Positions 35,841 through 44,467 of a DNA stretch of 64,000 nucleotides are shown here, piece after piece (the stretch's first letter is position 1; each line of letters starts with the position of its first letter). The notes beneath the pieces were generated by a model that was not told the origin of the DNA, ran no database searches, and saw only the letters and a list, made by a program, of their open reading frames with translations. Source of the DNA: Halobacteriales archaeon YIM A00010. GTDB lineage: Archaea; Halobacteriota; Halobacteria; Halobacteriales; Haloarculaceae. Where the stretch lies: assembly GCA_025041175.1 (NCBI GenBank), contig JAKCFJ010000002.1, positions 682,001 through 746,000 of the forward strand, written 5' to 3'. The position numbers and the translations under genes are program-made.

Positions 35841-36669
35841 ACGAGGATTGGCCTGGCTGATTGTTCGATTCAACAGATAACAGTTCCTCCGTCCACTCAA
35901 TTTCGAACAATGCCGAGTCACACTGTTGGCACGCTGAGAGAAGCACATCATACGATCGACAGCACGATTCAACGGACTCTTGTTCGATACGGATCGGTTC
36001 GTCACACTGCGGACACGTTTCAACGAAGATTCGCAGGCTTGCTAACATGCGAGCACGCTCCGCAGGGCCCATAGCCGACCAATCAGGAGATCGTTCTTTG
36101 AGCGTGTCCGCCGCGGCGATATCCGCGATGCGTGCTGCTAGAGAGGGCCACTGTCCGACCGCCTCGTCATTGGTACTAGCGAGGAGAGCTTCGCCGTAAT
36201 CCTCGAATGATATCCGCTCGGAGTGTGCGTCGAGAACATCCCGTAGATTCTCCTCAGTGAGGTTGTCTTGTTCACGCATGGTACGAACCTGCTGACGCCA
36301 ATCGGAGCGGAAGTCGTCAGTGAGACAGAGGTCCGTGCCGTTCTCACAAAGGAATACTACACCTGCATCGAGGAGCACTTGTTCTGTATTGATATTGATA
36401 ACTTCACTGGTCGGTGCTGGTTCTTTCTCGAACCAGCGCAATACTCGATCCGGGAGGTACCGTTTTGTGAGTGTCGGGGTTCCTGGAACGAGATATCCAC
36501 GCAGGTAGATGATGAGAAGGGAGACAAAGAATGCGACCCCGCCGAGTACCGTTGATGCGACGGTGAGGAGAATGCTTGCGATGCCGGCGATAGCGATATT
36601 CACGAAAGTACACGGGAGACAGCGGTTCTTCCCGGTATACTTTGGTTGGCGAAGGGACGACAAAGACAT
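35827..36669 (-). CDS. Membrane and zinc-ribbon protein near halocin
   Basis: A 280-residue protein. The N-terminal region has two membrane helices (about 22-45 and 45-65: FVNIAIAGIASILLTVASTV, VAFFVSLLIIYLRGYL), then a basic segment. The middle (100-210) is acidic and helical. A zinc-ribbon-like end follows with CPQCDEPI, ESCCRSY and CQQCDS (about 215-255). It is divergent from the halocin C8-like gene and shares a promoter with an inverted repeat. Accessory, immunity or processing roles are possible; no motif of a known peptidase is seen. Confidence 0.6.
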   Translation of the reverse strand: MSLSSLRQPKYTGKNRCLPCTFVNIAIAGIASILLTVASTVLGGVAFFVSLLIIYLRGYLVPGTPTLTKRYLPDRVLRWFEKEPAPTSEVININTEQVLLDAGVVFLCENGTDLCLTDDFRSDWRQQVRTMREQDNLTEENLRDVLDAHSERISFEDYGEALLASTNDEAVGQWPSLAARIADIAAADTLKERSPDWSAMGPAERARMLASLRIFVETCPQCDEPIRIEQESVESCCRSYDVLLSACQQCDSALFEIEWTEELLSVESNNQPGQSSSIEV

Positions 36670-36727
36670 TATCGGTTGATGGAGGGGAGTTGTGTTCAGT
36701 GTAGTGGACGCTCACTGTTCATGTTTT

Positions 36728-36756
36728 ACTCAATGAGCGAGGTATGCTCATTGAGT
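36728..36756. promoter_or_regulatory. Perfect 11-bp inverted repeat operator
   Basis: ACTCAATGAGC at 36728-36738 and GCTCATTGAGT at 36746-36756 form a perfect inverted repeat with a 7-nt spacer. It lies in the 113-bp gap between the divergent membrane protein gene and the halocin-like gene. A TATA-like GAATATAAG follows at about 36769-36777, 21-29 nt before ATG 36798. It is a good candidate operator for a dimeric regulator controlling both genes. Confidence 0.55.
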
Positions 36757-36797
36757 GCCAAGTACTTTGAATATAAGATAGCATGTATTGGGAATGT

Positions 36798-37670
36798 ATG
36801 GTTGAGAAATCTAATCGTGAGAGAAGAACATCAGAGGAGAATAGTATTGGCTTGAATCGACGTCGTTTTGTTAAAGCACTTGGAACTGTAAGTAGCGCAA
36901 CAGCATTCGGCACATTGGGCTCGGCTAGCGCTATGGGAATGTCTAGTCGGGAGAAGCCAGATATAAAGAATGTGACTAAAGGTTCATCTGGGGGCCGGGT
37001 GAAAAAAGCGCGTAGCAATTCGAAGTATGATCAGCTTGAAACCCACCTTCGACAGTCAGAGAACCTTCGAATTGTTGAGGACGATATTGAGGTATATGCC
37101 CGTGACGATGTAGATGGCTCAGGTAGTAGATATGTCGTGTCTTTTCCGATGACTAGCACTACTAATGAAGATACTACTCAGTCTGGGATTGGAGTTACAT
37201 TGCGTCATGGTCTGGTTCAGTCAGTATCAGCTACAAAGGTAGTGGAAATTGATGGAAAGACGCGCGAATTGCATAATTACAAGGTTAAAAATGGGGAAAT
37301 ACAAGAGGAAACTGCAACAATTAATATAGGCGAGATGAAGATTGAGCGCAGTTCGATATCTCAGGAAGAGTTATCCACTAGAGCTTCATTCGGGTGTGAT
37401 GCATGCTTTGCCGCTGGAAATCTCATATGTGCCGTCAGCTGTGGGGCTCCAATCTCGGTTATTTGTTCGGTTGCGGGAATTAGTACAGTAGGTGGAGGTG
37501 TCGCATGTGCTACTTTTGCCACACTCTTTTGTGGAGCAATAATATTCCTCAATGAACACTCATCAGCTGGAGCCGCTTGTGCGCATGATGCGGGTATTGA
37601 ATGCGCCTGTCGAAGGATAGGTGCTGGTAACTGTATTGATAATTCAGACTTTCCTGCTGACTGCACCTAA
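36798..37670 (+). CDS. Halocin C8-like precursor with Tat signal
   Basis: A 290-residue precursor. It has a twin-arginine signal (LNRRRFVKALGTVSSATAFG then a small-residue cleavage region), a middle domain of about 130 residues like the immunity part of ProC8, and a C-terminal cysteine-rich peptide of about 95 residues starting ASFGCDACFAAGN. The first seven cysteines have spacing C-x2-C-x7-C-x3-C-x7-C-x13-C-x7-C, the same spacing as halocin C8 as I recall it. Halocins are archaeal antimicrobial peptides; ProC8 is exported by Tat and cut into immunity protein and toxin. Start ATG 36798 is favoured by a TATA-like element 21-29 nt upstream. Base composition is clearly more A+T-rich than the neighbours. 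Confidence 0.82.
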   Translation: MVEKSNRERRTSEENSIGLNRRRFVKALGTVSSATAFGTLGSASAMGMSSREKPDIKNVTKGSSGGRVKKARSNSKYDQLETHLRQSENLRIVEDDIEVYARDDVDGSGSRYVVSFPMTSTTNEDTTQSGIGVTLRHGLVQSVSATKVVEIDGKTRELHNYKVKNGEIQEETATINIGEMKIERSSISQEELSTRASFGCDACFAAGNLICAVSCGAPISVICSVAGISTVGGGVACATFATLFCGAIIFLNEHSSAGAACAHDAGIECACRRIGAGNCIDNSDFPADCT

Positions 37671-37690
37671 TTTGAAAAGATCTATATGAG

Positions 37691-38436
37691 GGCACTGTCT
37701 AGTTTAGCACCGCTTCGATCGGTGTGTTTCCATCGAGAGCTTGATGGGGTCGCTGGCGGTTGTAGTATTGTACGAACTGTTCAAGCCACTCACGGACGCT
37801 TGCCTGACTGCCCACCCAGGACGTATGGAAGCGGTCGAGTCGCATTGTGAGGGTGTGAAACCATTTTTCGATCAGGTTTCGCTCAGTATAATCGACCTGA
37901 CCGCTCAGCCCTAATCGAGAGAGGGCAGTCCGATAGCCGAATTGATCGACAAGAAAGACTGTGTCTGAGAGATCGTACTTCTGCCGGAGTTGGTGCAGAA
38001 ATGTAGCCGCCGGATCGGTGCCATGGTGACCAAACAACGCGACATCAAGGATCAGCTTTGTTTCTATGTCTATTGCAGCGTATACCCAAGACCATTCGCC
38101 GTTAATCTTGACAGCAGTCTCGTCAACAGCGACCCTTGTCGGCTTCGCCGACGGCGAGTCGCGTCCGCTGTCAGCGAGCCGATGCACCCAGTTCCAGACC
38201 GCACCGTGAGAGCGTTCAACGCCTAATTCAGCGAGAATTGTTGTTGTCTCTCTCAGTGAACAGCCGGTCAGATGAAGGCGGACGGCGAACGCCCTGACGG
38301 GCGTTGCCGTCCGCTCATTCTCCCAAGACTCTTCTAAATCCACGTCATAGCTTTCAGTGAGCAGGTCTGCAAGCATCTTTGGACAAGAAACTTAACGACC
38401 TGCTCACTTCTCAAACTCACTCATCTAGACAGTGCC
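37691..38436 (-). mobile_element. IS6-family insertion sequence, complete
   Basis: A 746-bp element with terminal inverted repeats GGCACTGTCTAG at 37691-37702 and its complement at 38425-38436. It is flanked by an exact 8-bp target duplication, TATATGAG, at 37683-37690 and 38437-38444. Size, single transposase gene and 8-bp duplication all fit IS6. The intact duplication indicates recent insertion, about 20 bp after the stop codon of the halocin-like gene. Confidence 0.88.
37699..38376 (-). CDS. IS6-family transposase
   Basis: A 225-residue DDE transposase. The catalytic acids are in RVAVDETAVKINGEW (first D), TVFLVDQFGYRTAL (second D) and the segment ERNLIEKWFHTLTMR (E). An N-terminal HTH (SLRETTTILAELGVERSHGA) precedes them. 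The C-terminal YYNRQRPHQALDGNTPIEA is typical of IS6 and related families. It fills almost the whole element and has no frameshift, so it may be active. It acts by replicative transposition to form cointegrates. Confidence 0.9.
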   Translation of the reverse strand: MLADLLTESYDVDLEESWENERTATPVRAFAVRLHLTGCSLRETTTILAELGVERSHGAVWNWVHRLADSGRDSPSAKPTRVAVDETAVKINGEWSWVYAAIDIETKLILDVALFGHHGTDPAATFLHQLRQKYDLSDTVFLVDQFGYRTALSRLGLSGQVDYTERNLIEKWFHTLTMRLDRFHTSWVGSQASVREWLEQFVQYYNRQRPHQALDGNTPIEAVLN

Positions 38437-38559
38437 TATATGAGAATAATGTAAGCAATGGATGGGATGGCTTGACTGCCTTCGTGGATCTACTGAGAGC
38501 TATCTAACCTTCCAATAAAAGGCAAGATTTATACCGTATTATCATCTTTTTATAGATAT

Positions 38560-38787
38560 ATGGTAATAGGAAAATTATTAAAAATCCGTGGTAGTCAGTT
38601 CAATGATTTATCTTTTTTACATTATTCGTTGGTTGTTGGAGTGATATCTTTTATTACATGGTTTTTGACACAAAGTGCTTTATCTATTTATTTTGGCGAG
38701 TATGATTTCTGGAAAGTCTTTTTTGCGGCACTTCTCTCAGGACTCGCTTTTGGAATCATTTTCCCCATTGTATTATATGATAGATAA
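38560..38787 (+). CDS. Small A+T-rich membrane protein
   Basis: A 75-residue protein with two hydrophobic helices (about 20-45 and 50-72: YSLVVGVISFITWFLTQSAL, FFAALLSGLAFGIIFPIVLY). The codons are much more A+T-rich than the usual genes here, like the halocin-like gene 0.9 kb upstream. The two may have arrived together, and a role in immunity or export is conceivable but unsupported. TATA-like sequence (38520-38555) precedes the ATG. Confidence 0.5.
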   Translation: MVIGKLLKIRGSQFNDLSFLHYSLVVGVISFITWFLTQSALSIYFGEYDFWKVFFAALLSGLAFGIIFPIVLYDR

Positions 38788-39236
38788 AAATGCTATTCAG
38801 TGGATGATTGTTGATAGCATGTAGCTGTGGTTCTTGGATCGTAGCGACCAATTTCACAGCATTACTACCTTCATCGAGTCAATGACATTCTCCTCGCTCC
38901 GGTGGTGAATGTCATCACGATACGGGGTGGTCAGAAGTAATAGTTTCTCGCCAGTCTGGCGAAAAGGAAATTACTTTATCTGTAATTTGGAGGTGACAGG
39001 AGCGTTTGGTACGCAGTAGCGCTTCTTTATTCCGATGATCTGATCTACTGTAACGTTCACTTCGACAGCTCACCGGTTTAGAGGCTCATCTGAGAATCAG
39101 TTTGAAATTCTGTTAATTCAATATATTATTTTAGTGTATTAACTATTATTGAGTGCCGACATCAAGATGACTGAATCACCAGGTTATCACCCGTTATTAA
39201 TAGAGCACTATCACAGGATATCCATATATATTGGTA
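38788..39236. other. Intergenic, A+T-rich, no supported gene
   Basis: 449 bases with no gene. It lies between the small membrane protein and the 3-prime end of the helicase gene. Two A+T-rich stretches (about 39105-39145 and 39220-39240) are present. No repeat or structure stands out. Confidence 0.4.
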
Positions 39237-42038
39237 TTATTTATCTATAATATCCCGAAGTTTTTCAATATCCACGATTCCGATCTTAGAGAGTAGTTGC
39301 TTATACTCGTCGCGGGACACCTCTCCGTTCATCGCTCTAGAGATGAGGATGGCAAAAGAGGTGGCTGGCATGACCAATACATTGTTTTTAATTGCACTAT
39401 CCTCTGTCCCTTCACTGAACGACGGAGTTCCAACCGTTAGCTTAACTGTTGCATTAGGTGCTTTCGTTGCAACAGCAACAGCATCCTTTGCACTGACCTG
39501 GTTATCGAAATTTTTCTTCGACTTGCACTCCACAGCAATTCTCAGGGTGTCACCTGATTCAGTCGTGACATAGGTACCATTAGGCTGTTTTATTTTAACC
39601 CAACACTCTGGTTCTTCGGTTCTACCCCCCTCATCCGCACGGTCAAGGTATAGAGTATCAACTTGTTCAAGCAGATTTACACAAGTGTTCTCGAAAACAT
39701 TGGTATGGGAGTCTAATAGCGTACTAAAAGTAGATTCAGAAAGACCGCGTTCTGCGACATCAAGTAATGTTTGCTCAACTTTCAACTTTCTACCTTCATA
39801 CACATGATTGACAGCACCCCTTTTGATACGTACTGCTTCACGCGTCGACATATTCTCCATAATCTCTGAAGTTTCCATCATAGCCAACTCATTAATAGTC
39901 TCAACCCCGACTTTCCCTCGGAGAGCGCGTATGTCCTGACGGCTGGACGCAATACCGGCTTTTGCAAATTTGAGTCCTTCCTCATCTAATCCATAATATA
40001 GTTGGTCAGCCAGTTGTTCGATCTCCTCACCCATTTCATCGAACACATTCGAGTCAGATGCTTCAAGGATTCGCACAACTGTACGGAGTACTCGGGTCAA
40101 TTCTGGGGCCAATCGTTCGTACACATCAGCCGGCGTCCGAGATTCGATTACGGAATATTTTTCGAAGGCTTTCTCGAGACTCATTCCATTCAACCATTCT
40201 GTTACCACCGACGCGGTTGTGTAAACAGTAGCAATATCGCTGTCGGATAAGTGCTGAAGGTTGTATTTACGGCTAAGCTTGCTAGTCCGCAGATTAGTCT
40301 GCGCGGACTTATGCCACAGCCGCATATAACTAAGCTCCGGGGTACCACAGGTCACCGCAAGAAGTGCCTTCTTGTCGAGTGATTCACTCAAATCAGTTGA
40401 AGCCAAGAAATTCCGAATCTGATAGACAGTTTCTGGTTGAACAAGCTCTTTAGAGGTAGCTTCGCCTAAGTCGGTCAATTGAAGCCCACCATCTGTTTGT
40501 TCAACCATATCGTATTCCTCTAACGTCGCCGCTATGCGAGTCACTACACTTTCAACCTTATTTTCGGTTAGGTTACGATCAAACCCGAAGAGAGAGGCAT
40601 CCAGGAACGAATATATCTGCTCGGATGTTCGATACTCTCTCACGACATCCAACATTATATCGAAATCGTCAGAGACCACAATCTCGGAAGAAATTGGTTC
40701 GAGGTTTCCATCGATGTATGTGTTTTTGTATCTGTGTTCCTCAGAGAAATCTTCAGCGAAGAGGACAGCTTCTCCCTGTCGTGAGCTGTAATCAGGTCGT
40801 CCTGCCCGCCCAGCGAGGTTTTTATATTGTGATGTTTTCATATCTTCACCTTCGAATGAACTTCCATAACGAGGGTGTTGAATGTAAATTCTATCAGCAG
40901 GTAGATTGATACCTGCCCCTAGATTACTGGTTGATGCGAGAACACGGATTGTACCTTCCTTGAACCCTTGTTCGATCACCGAACGAACCTCTGTGTCAAG
41001 CCCCGCGTGATAAAATGCCGTCCCCCATCTGACGCACCTTTGAAGTGACCTTATGTTATCTCCAACACGTCGTGCAGCAGTTTCAATTTCATCCCGAAGT
41101 TTGTCTGCAGCTGGTTCATCCACCCCGAAATCGTAGGATTTGGGATGACTATTGATGAAGTTCGCAATATCTTCTGCAGTTGATTTTGCCTCCGATCTTA
41201 TCGGAGCAAATACCATTGCTTGCCGGGGTTTCCCGGAGGATGCCGGATCCCGTATATATTCGGCAACGGCGTTGTCACGTAGATCTTCCAGTAGCTCCGT
41301 GTCACTGGATTCCGAGTCGGCCTCGTTCCCATTGTGATAAAAGGTGATTTCACCTGAGCGGGTAGCGTATATACCTTCATACAGAGGGGTTGGTCGCCAG
41401 CCACGACAATCAACATGGTTTCCGTTAATCCAGTCTGCAATCTCGTCGCCGTTAGCGGCAGTTGCACTCAAGCCGACTATTTTGATGTCCTCATAATCGT
41501 GCAGGAGTTTCGTAATGGTGATCTCGAGTCCCGGGCCTCGCTGGGGATCATTTAAATTCTGGAATTCGTCGACGATAACGGAGGCGACCGCCTTGTCAAC
41601 AATTTCTGGATAATTTCGGAGATAGTAGCTGAACTTCTCGTATGTAAATACCACTATATCGCTACTAAATAACTCCGTCGGAGGAGTGATGTCACCACCT
41701 ATTGAATTATCTACATCCAGCCCAAACTGATCTGACAGTCCTTCTTGGAACTCGGATTGCTTCTCGTCCGCGAGTGGTTTAAAGGGGACCAGAAAGACAC
41801 CGCATCCACCGACCGTGAGATTGCGGTAGAGCATAACAAACTCCGCAAGCATTGTTTTACCTGTTCCTGCCTCTGAAACAACCAAGAAATTTTCGCCATC
41901 CAAAATTCCAGCTTCTATTGCCTTCTCTTGGGGATCCCACAAGGAATCGATCCCCCTCTCTGAAGAGAGATGTTCAGCGTACTCTAATGGAATACCTGCT
42001 TCCTCAAGTGGTGTAAGCCCCACAGGGTAATCAGACAT
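39237..42038 (-). CDS. Ski2/Hel308-like helicase with nuclease-like tail
   Basis: A 933-residue protein. The superfamily II helicase motifs are clear: Walker A SEAGTGKTML (near 55-64), DEFQ in VIVDEFQNLND (near 137), motif III-like LSATAANG, motif IV-V region STSNLGAGINLPAD and motif VI QYKNLAGRAGRP. Winged-helix and helical domains follow. The C-terminal 150 residues contain LRIAVECKSKKNFDNQ, where E837-C-K839 looks like the ExK of PD-(D/E)xK nucleases, with D831 a possible partner. The fusion of a Ski2-like helicase with a restriction-like nuclease suggests DNA or RNA defence. It stands alone and its GC is low for this genome. Confidence 0.75.
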   Translation of the reverse strand: MSDYPVGLTPLEEAGIPLEYAEHLSSERGIDSLWDPQEKAIEAGILDGENFLVVSEAGTGKTMLAEFVMLYRNLTVGGCGVFLVPFKPLADEKQSEFQEGLSDQFGLDVDNSIGGDITPPTELFSSDIVVFTYEKFSYYLRNYPEIVDKAVASVIVDEFQNLNDPQRGPGLEITITKLLHDYEDIKIVGLSATAANGDEIADWINGNHVDCRGWRPTPLYEGIYATRSGEITFYHNGNEADSESSDTELLEDLRDNAVAEYIRDPASSGKPRQAMVFAPIRSEAKSTAEDIANFINSHPKSYDFGVDEPAADKLRDEIETAARRVGDNIRSLQRCVRWGTAFYHAGLDTEVRSVIEQGFKEGTIRVLASTSNLGAGINLPADRIYIQHPRYGSSFEGEDMKTSQYKNLAGRAGRPDYSSRQGEAVLFAEDFSEEHRYKNTYIDGNLEPISSEIVVSDDFDIMLDVVREYRTSEQIYSFLDASLFGFDRNLTENKVESVVTRIAATLEEYDMVEQTDGGLQLTDLGEATSKELVQPETVYQIRNFLASTDLSESLDKKALLAVTCGTPELSYMRLWHKSAQTNLRTSKLSRKYNLQHLSDSDIATVYTTASVVTEWLNGMSLEKAFEKYSVIESRTPADVYERLAPELTRVLRTVVRILEASDSNVFDEMGEEIEQLADQLYYGLDEEGLKFAKAGIASSRQDIRALRGKVGVETINELAMMETSEIMENMSTREAVRIKRGAVNHVYEGRKLKVEQTLLDVAERGLSESTFSTLLDSHTNVFENTCVNLLEQVDTLYLDRADEGGRTEEPECWVKIKQPNGTYVTTESGDTLRIAVECKSKKNFDNQVSAKDAVAVATKAPNATVKLTVGTPSFSEGTEDSAIKNNVLVMPATSFAILISRAMNGEVSRDEYKQLLSKIGIVDIEKLRDIIDK

Positions 42039-42472
42039 TGTCCATAATATTGAGAAACTGTGATTTCAATCTGGTGGTCTGTCTGGATAAATCAGAGTAT
42101 GAAGTTAACTTCTAATTCAATTCTATCGTATCTTAACCATATTAAATGTGATTGTAGCAAGGATCAAGAGTTACAGACGGACCTTAGTGGGGTCAAAGCA
42201 TATTCCAGCCTCCCGAAGTTTGCTCCCAGTGTTTCGCAGTTCCCACGGAATCAAACAGTTTCCAGTGAGTAACGCTCGCGGAGCCGATCGGTGCTCGAAT
42301 AGGGTCTTTTTTGAAACAGTGGCCGCTGTCTCTATGCACAGAGAGCACGATAAGTGTGATAGATGAGTCGCTAGTGGAGCCAGTAGGAGAGGGAATCGGT
42401 GTGTCTCGCCGTCCTATGTGGACGTTCCATTTCGACGCCAGTGTGTGCGCCCGGTCGCTATCGGTCCTAGTG
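42039..42472. other. Intergenic, no supported gene
   Basis: 434 bases without a supported gene, between the helicase start and the serine recombinase stop. The A+T-rich part next to 42039 is the likely helicase promoter. Nothing else stands out. Confidence 0.4.
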
Positions 42473-43210
42473 TTACTGTTCGATAGGATCAAGTGCAGTA
42501 GCCACCCGCTCATCGTCAGCGTCAGCGCCGAGATACCACTGGCGACGATCGTCGTCCTTGTGGATACTCATGAGCGTCGTGCGTGCAAGGTTGGGCACGT
42601 CACGGGCAACACTGCGATATGATTCATCGTTGTCGACGCGTTCGATCGCTCGGCGTACATCGAGATAGCCGACCTCGCCAGTGTCCCGATCAGGATCAAG
42701 GAGGACTTGGAGATAGCCATCTTCGTCGCGCTCGAAGCCTTTCGGGACACTACCGAGCCATTTGCCCTGGTCTTGGGCGCGGGCTACGCCCGCTTCGACG
42801 CGTTTGATGAGGCGACGTCGTTCCTCTTCAGCAACCGCCGCCGAGATGTCGGCAATCAGCTTCCCGGTTCCGTCGGGACGAACCTCCTCGACCCAGCCGT
42901 CGGTGATCGCCACGGTCGTCCCAGCATCTTCGCATGTCTCGAAAAAGCGTTGGTAGATGCTGCCAAGACGAGCCAGCCGGGAGATCTCCCACACCACCAC
43001 GTACTCGTACTGGCCGGTCTCGATCGCGTCGATCAGCTTCCGGAATTGCTCGCGACCGGGATCGGACCCGGAGTGACCGAGGTCGGCGTAGTGATCGACA
43101 GCCGCGGCGTCAACGTCGCGGTCGTCGAGCCACTCGTCGATCGCAGTGCGTTGGTGTTCGGTTTCTTGGGTGTCGGTCGAGGCGCGGATATAGGTGGCAT
43201 AGTGGACCAT
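42473..43210 (-). CDS. Serine recombinase (resolvase family)
   Basis: A 245-residue serine recombinase. Catalytic serine S11 lies in HYATYIRASTDTQETEHQ, and the arginines follow in the usual pattern (EISRLARLG for the R motif near residue 85). The tail of about 100 residues contains an HTH (DVRRAIERVDNDESYRSVAR, then NLARTTLMSIHKD). Such enzymes invert, resolve or integrate DNA. ATG at 43210 is the natural start, although the frame runs on upstream into an unrelated transposase fragment. No tnpB partner is present, so this is not an intact IS607. Confidence 0.85.
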   Translation of the reverse strand: MVHYATYIRASTDTQETEHQRTAIDEWLDDRDVDAAAVDHYADLGHSGSDPGREQFRKLIDAIETGQYEYVVVWEISRLARLGSIYQRFFETCEDAGTTVAITDGWVEEVRPDGTGKLIADISAAVAEEERRRLIKRVEAGVARAQDQGKWLGSVPKGFERDEDGYLQVLLDPDRDTGEVGYLDVRRAIERVDNDESYRSVARDVPNLARTTLMSIHKDDDRRQWYLGADADDERVATALDPIEQ

Positions 43211-43799
43211 TTCGGGACGACTTACTGACCGGGTGCCAATCATATAAAGAACGGTGGTTACTGACAGTCTGTCAGCAGTCATGTGATTGTCGACAGGGCT
43301 ATCGAGGAAAACCGGAGCAGAAAGGGGGGTCTCTGAAACACTTATCGGGGGCGCGATATCCACTCTCCTGTCAGCACACTCCCGTACGGTATCACGTAGT
43401 TCCACACTGAACCGTTCGTACCACGCGCGCCAGAACGTCGATTGATTCGGAAGCGTTTCGAAGCCGAGCCTCCCGCGGAGCGAGGGATGCGCTCGGAGGT
43501 GGTCGTAGAGCGCGGTTTCGTCCCAGCCGTTGATTTTCTCGATGATGAACGCCCGGATCAGGATCGCCATCGGATACGGACCCGAGTACGGAGCTAATGC
43601 ATTGTGGGGCGAACGTACACTGGTCGATCGGCAGGGCACAGACCAGCGTCTCAATATCGGCATAATCTGTGGCGTGCTCGCACCGCAATTGCGCGATGGT
43701 CGTGACAGCCGCGACGAAGTCGTCCAGATTCACCGGGTCGAATTGCTTCCAGATCCAGACACAGGCGAACAACAGTTTTCCTCTAGTCGGTATTCGCAA
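43211..43799 (-). pseudogene. Transposase N-terminal fragment, frameshifted
   Basis: Two frames carry the start of a haloarchaeal IS transposase: FDPVNLDDFVAAVTTIAQLR in the first, then YPMAILIRAFIIEKINGWDE, LRAHPSLRGRLGFETLPNQS and TFWRAWYERFSVELRDTV in the second. A single lost C near 43610 (in a run after TTCGCC) would restore the join APHNALAPYSG. The DDE catalytic part is missing, so the element was cut when the serine recombinase gene arrived. The family is not certain. Confidence 0.5.
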
Positions 43800-43885
43800 G
43801 TCTACTGTCTCGATCCCACGGGCAATATCGTCGACTCATCGCTCGACACGACCTGTCTAATGACGCTAAGCGTCCGTTCGGAAGT

Positions 43886-44188
43886 GTGAATTTTCGTCAG
43901 GTGAGTGAAATCGGCTTACCAGTTCCAGATGTGAGACACGCTGTTGAGGTTATCAAAGAAAACGTAGGCATATCCCCACGAGATAGTCGTGTTTCGGAAA
44001 TCTCCGATGATGCGCCATTCGCAGCTGTTGGAAATGATCATGGAGTATTCATTATTGTGAACGAGGGTCGAGGGTGGTTCCCTACCCGAAATCAGACAGA
44101 AAAAGTGTACCCTAGAACTGTTAGAGTCTCTGAAGTAGCCAGTGAGTATACGTTTCCAAACCTTCCGTATCATATTCTTCCCTCGTAA
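43886..44188 (+). CDS. VOC family protein (glyoxalase-like)
   Basis: A 100-residue protein starting at GTG. It has VOC-fold signatures: EIGLPVPDVRHAVEVIKENV, FAAVGNDHGVFIIVNEGRGW and the C-terminal YTFPNLPYHI. This group is common in haloarchaea and shorter than classic glyoxalase I. It may lack its native first residues, since upstream sequence is transposase debris. The metal ligands of true glyoxalase I cannot be assigned, so no reaction is proposed. Palindromic repeat copy E begins 62 bp downstream. Confidence 0.6.
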   Translation: MNFRQVSEIGLPVPDVRHAVEVIKENVGISPRDSRVSEISDDAPFAAVGNDHGVFIIVNEGRGWFPTRNQTEKVYPRTVRVSEVASEYTFPNLPYHILPS

Positions 44189-44250
44189 AGCAAACACCAA
44201 TCCTGTTAGGACAAGAATATCAGCTGTACACCATCGAAATACAACTACTG

Positions 44251-44350
44251 AAGCCAGGCAGGTGGATTTCTCATGCACGTCGGAGGAAGAAACCAACCTC
44301 GGCAAACTAAATCTCAGCCCGTTGCGTATGGTCAATATTCCTAGTCGAGA
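44251..44350. mobile_element. Palindromic MITE-like repeat, copy E (decayed)
   Basis: The left end AAGCCAGGCAGGTGGATTTC followed by TCATGCACG is well kept. The right end is degraded (TTGCGTATGGTCAATATTCC then TAGTCGAG) but lies at the expected distance of about 100 bp. It is the most diverged of the five copies. It lies between a VOC gene and the MarR operon. Confidence 0.55.
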
Positions 44351-44435
44351 TCGGGTGAAAATGGATTGGTTCGTAGAAACCTTGACGAGCGGTTGAATAT
44401 GGCAATCTCGGCTGACATTGGCTCCGCTGGCCAGA

Positions 44436-44451
44436 ACGTGTATATACACGT
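44436..44451. promoter_or_regulatory. MarR operator over a TATA box
   Basis: ACGTGTATATACACGT is a perfect 16-bp palindrome. It contains TATATA centred 25 nt before GTG 44468, so it covers the promoter of a leaderless marR transcript. It is a good candidate for autorepression by the MarR protein. Confidence 0.55.
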
Positions 44452-44467
44452 ATTGTGTAGTATCACT

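Noticed and set aside
42473-43663. One 396-residue fused transposase-recombinase protein
   Set aside because: The first 150 codons are the frameshifted start of an unrelated transposase. A good ATG at 43210 begins the conserved recombinase fold.
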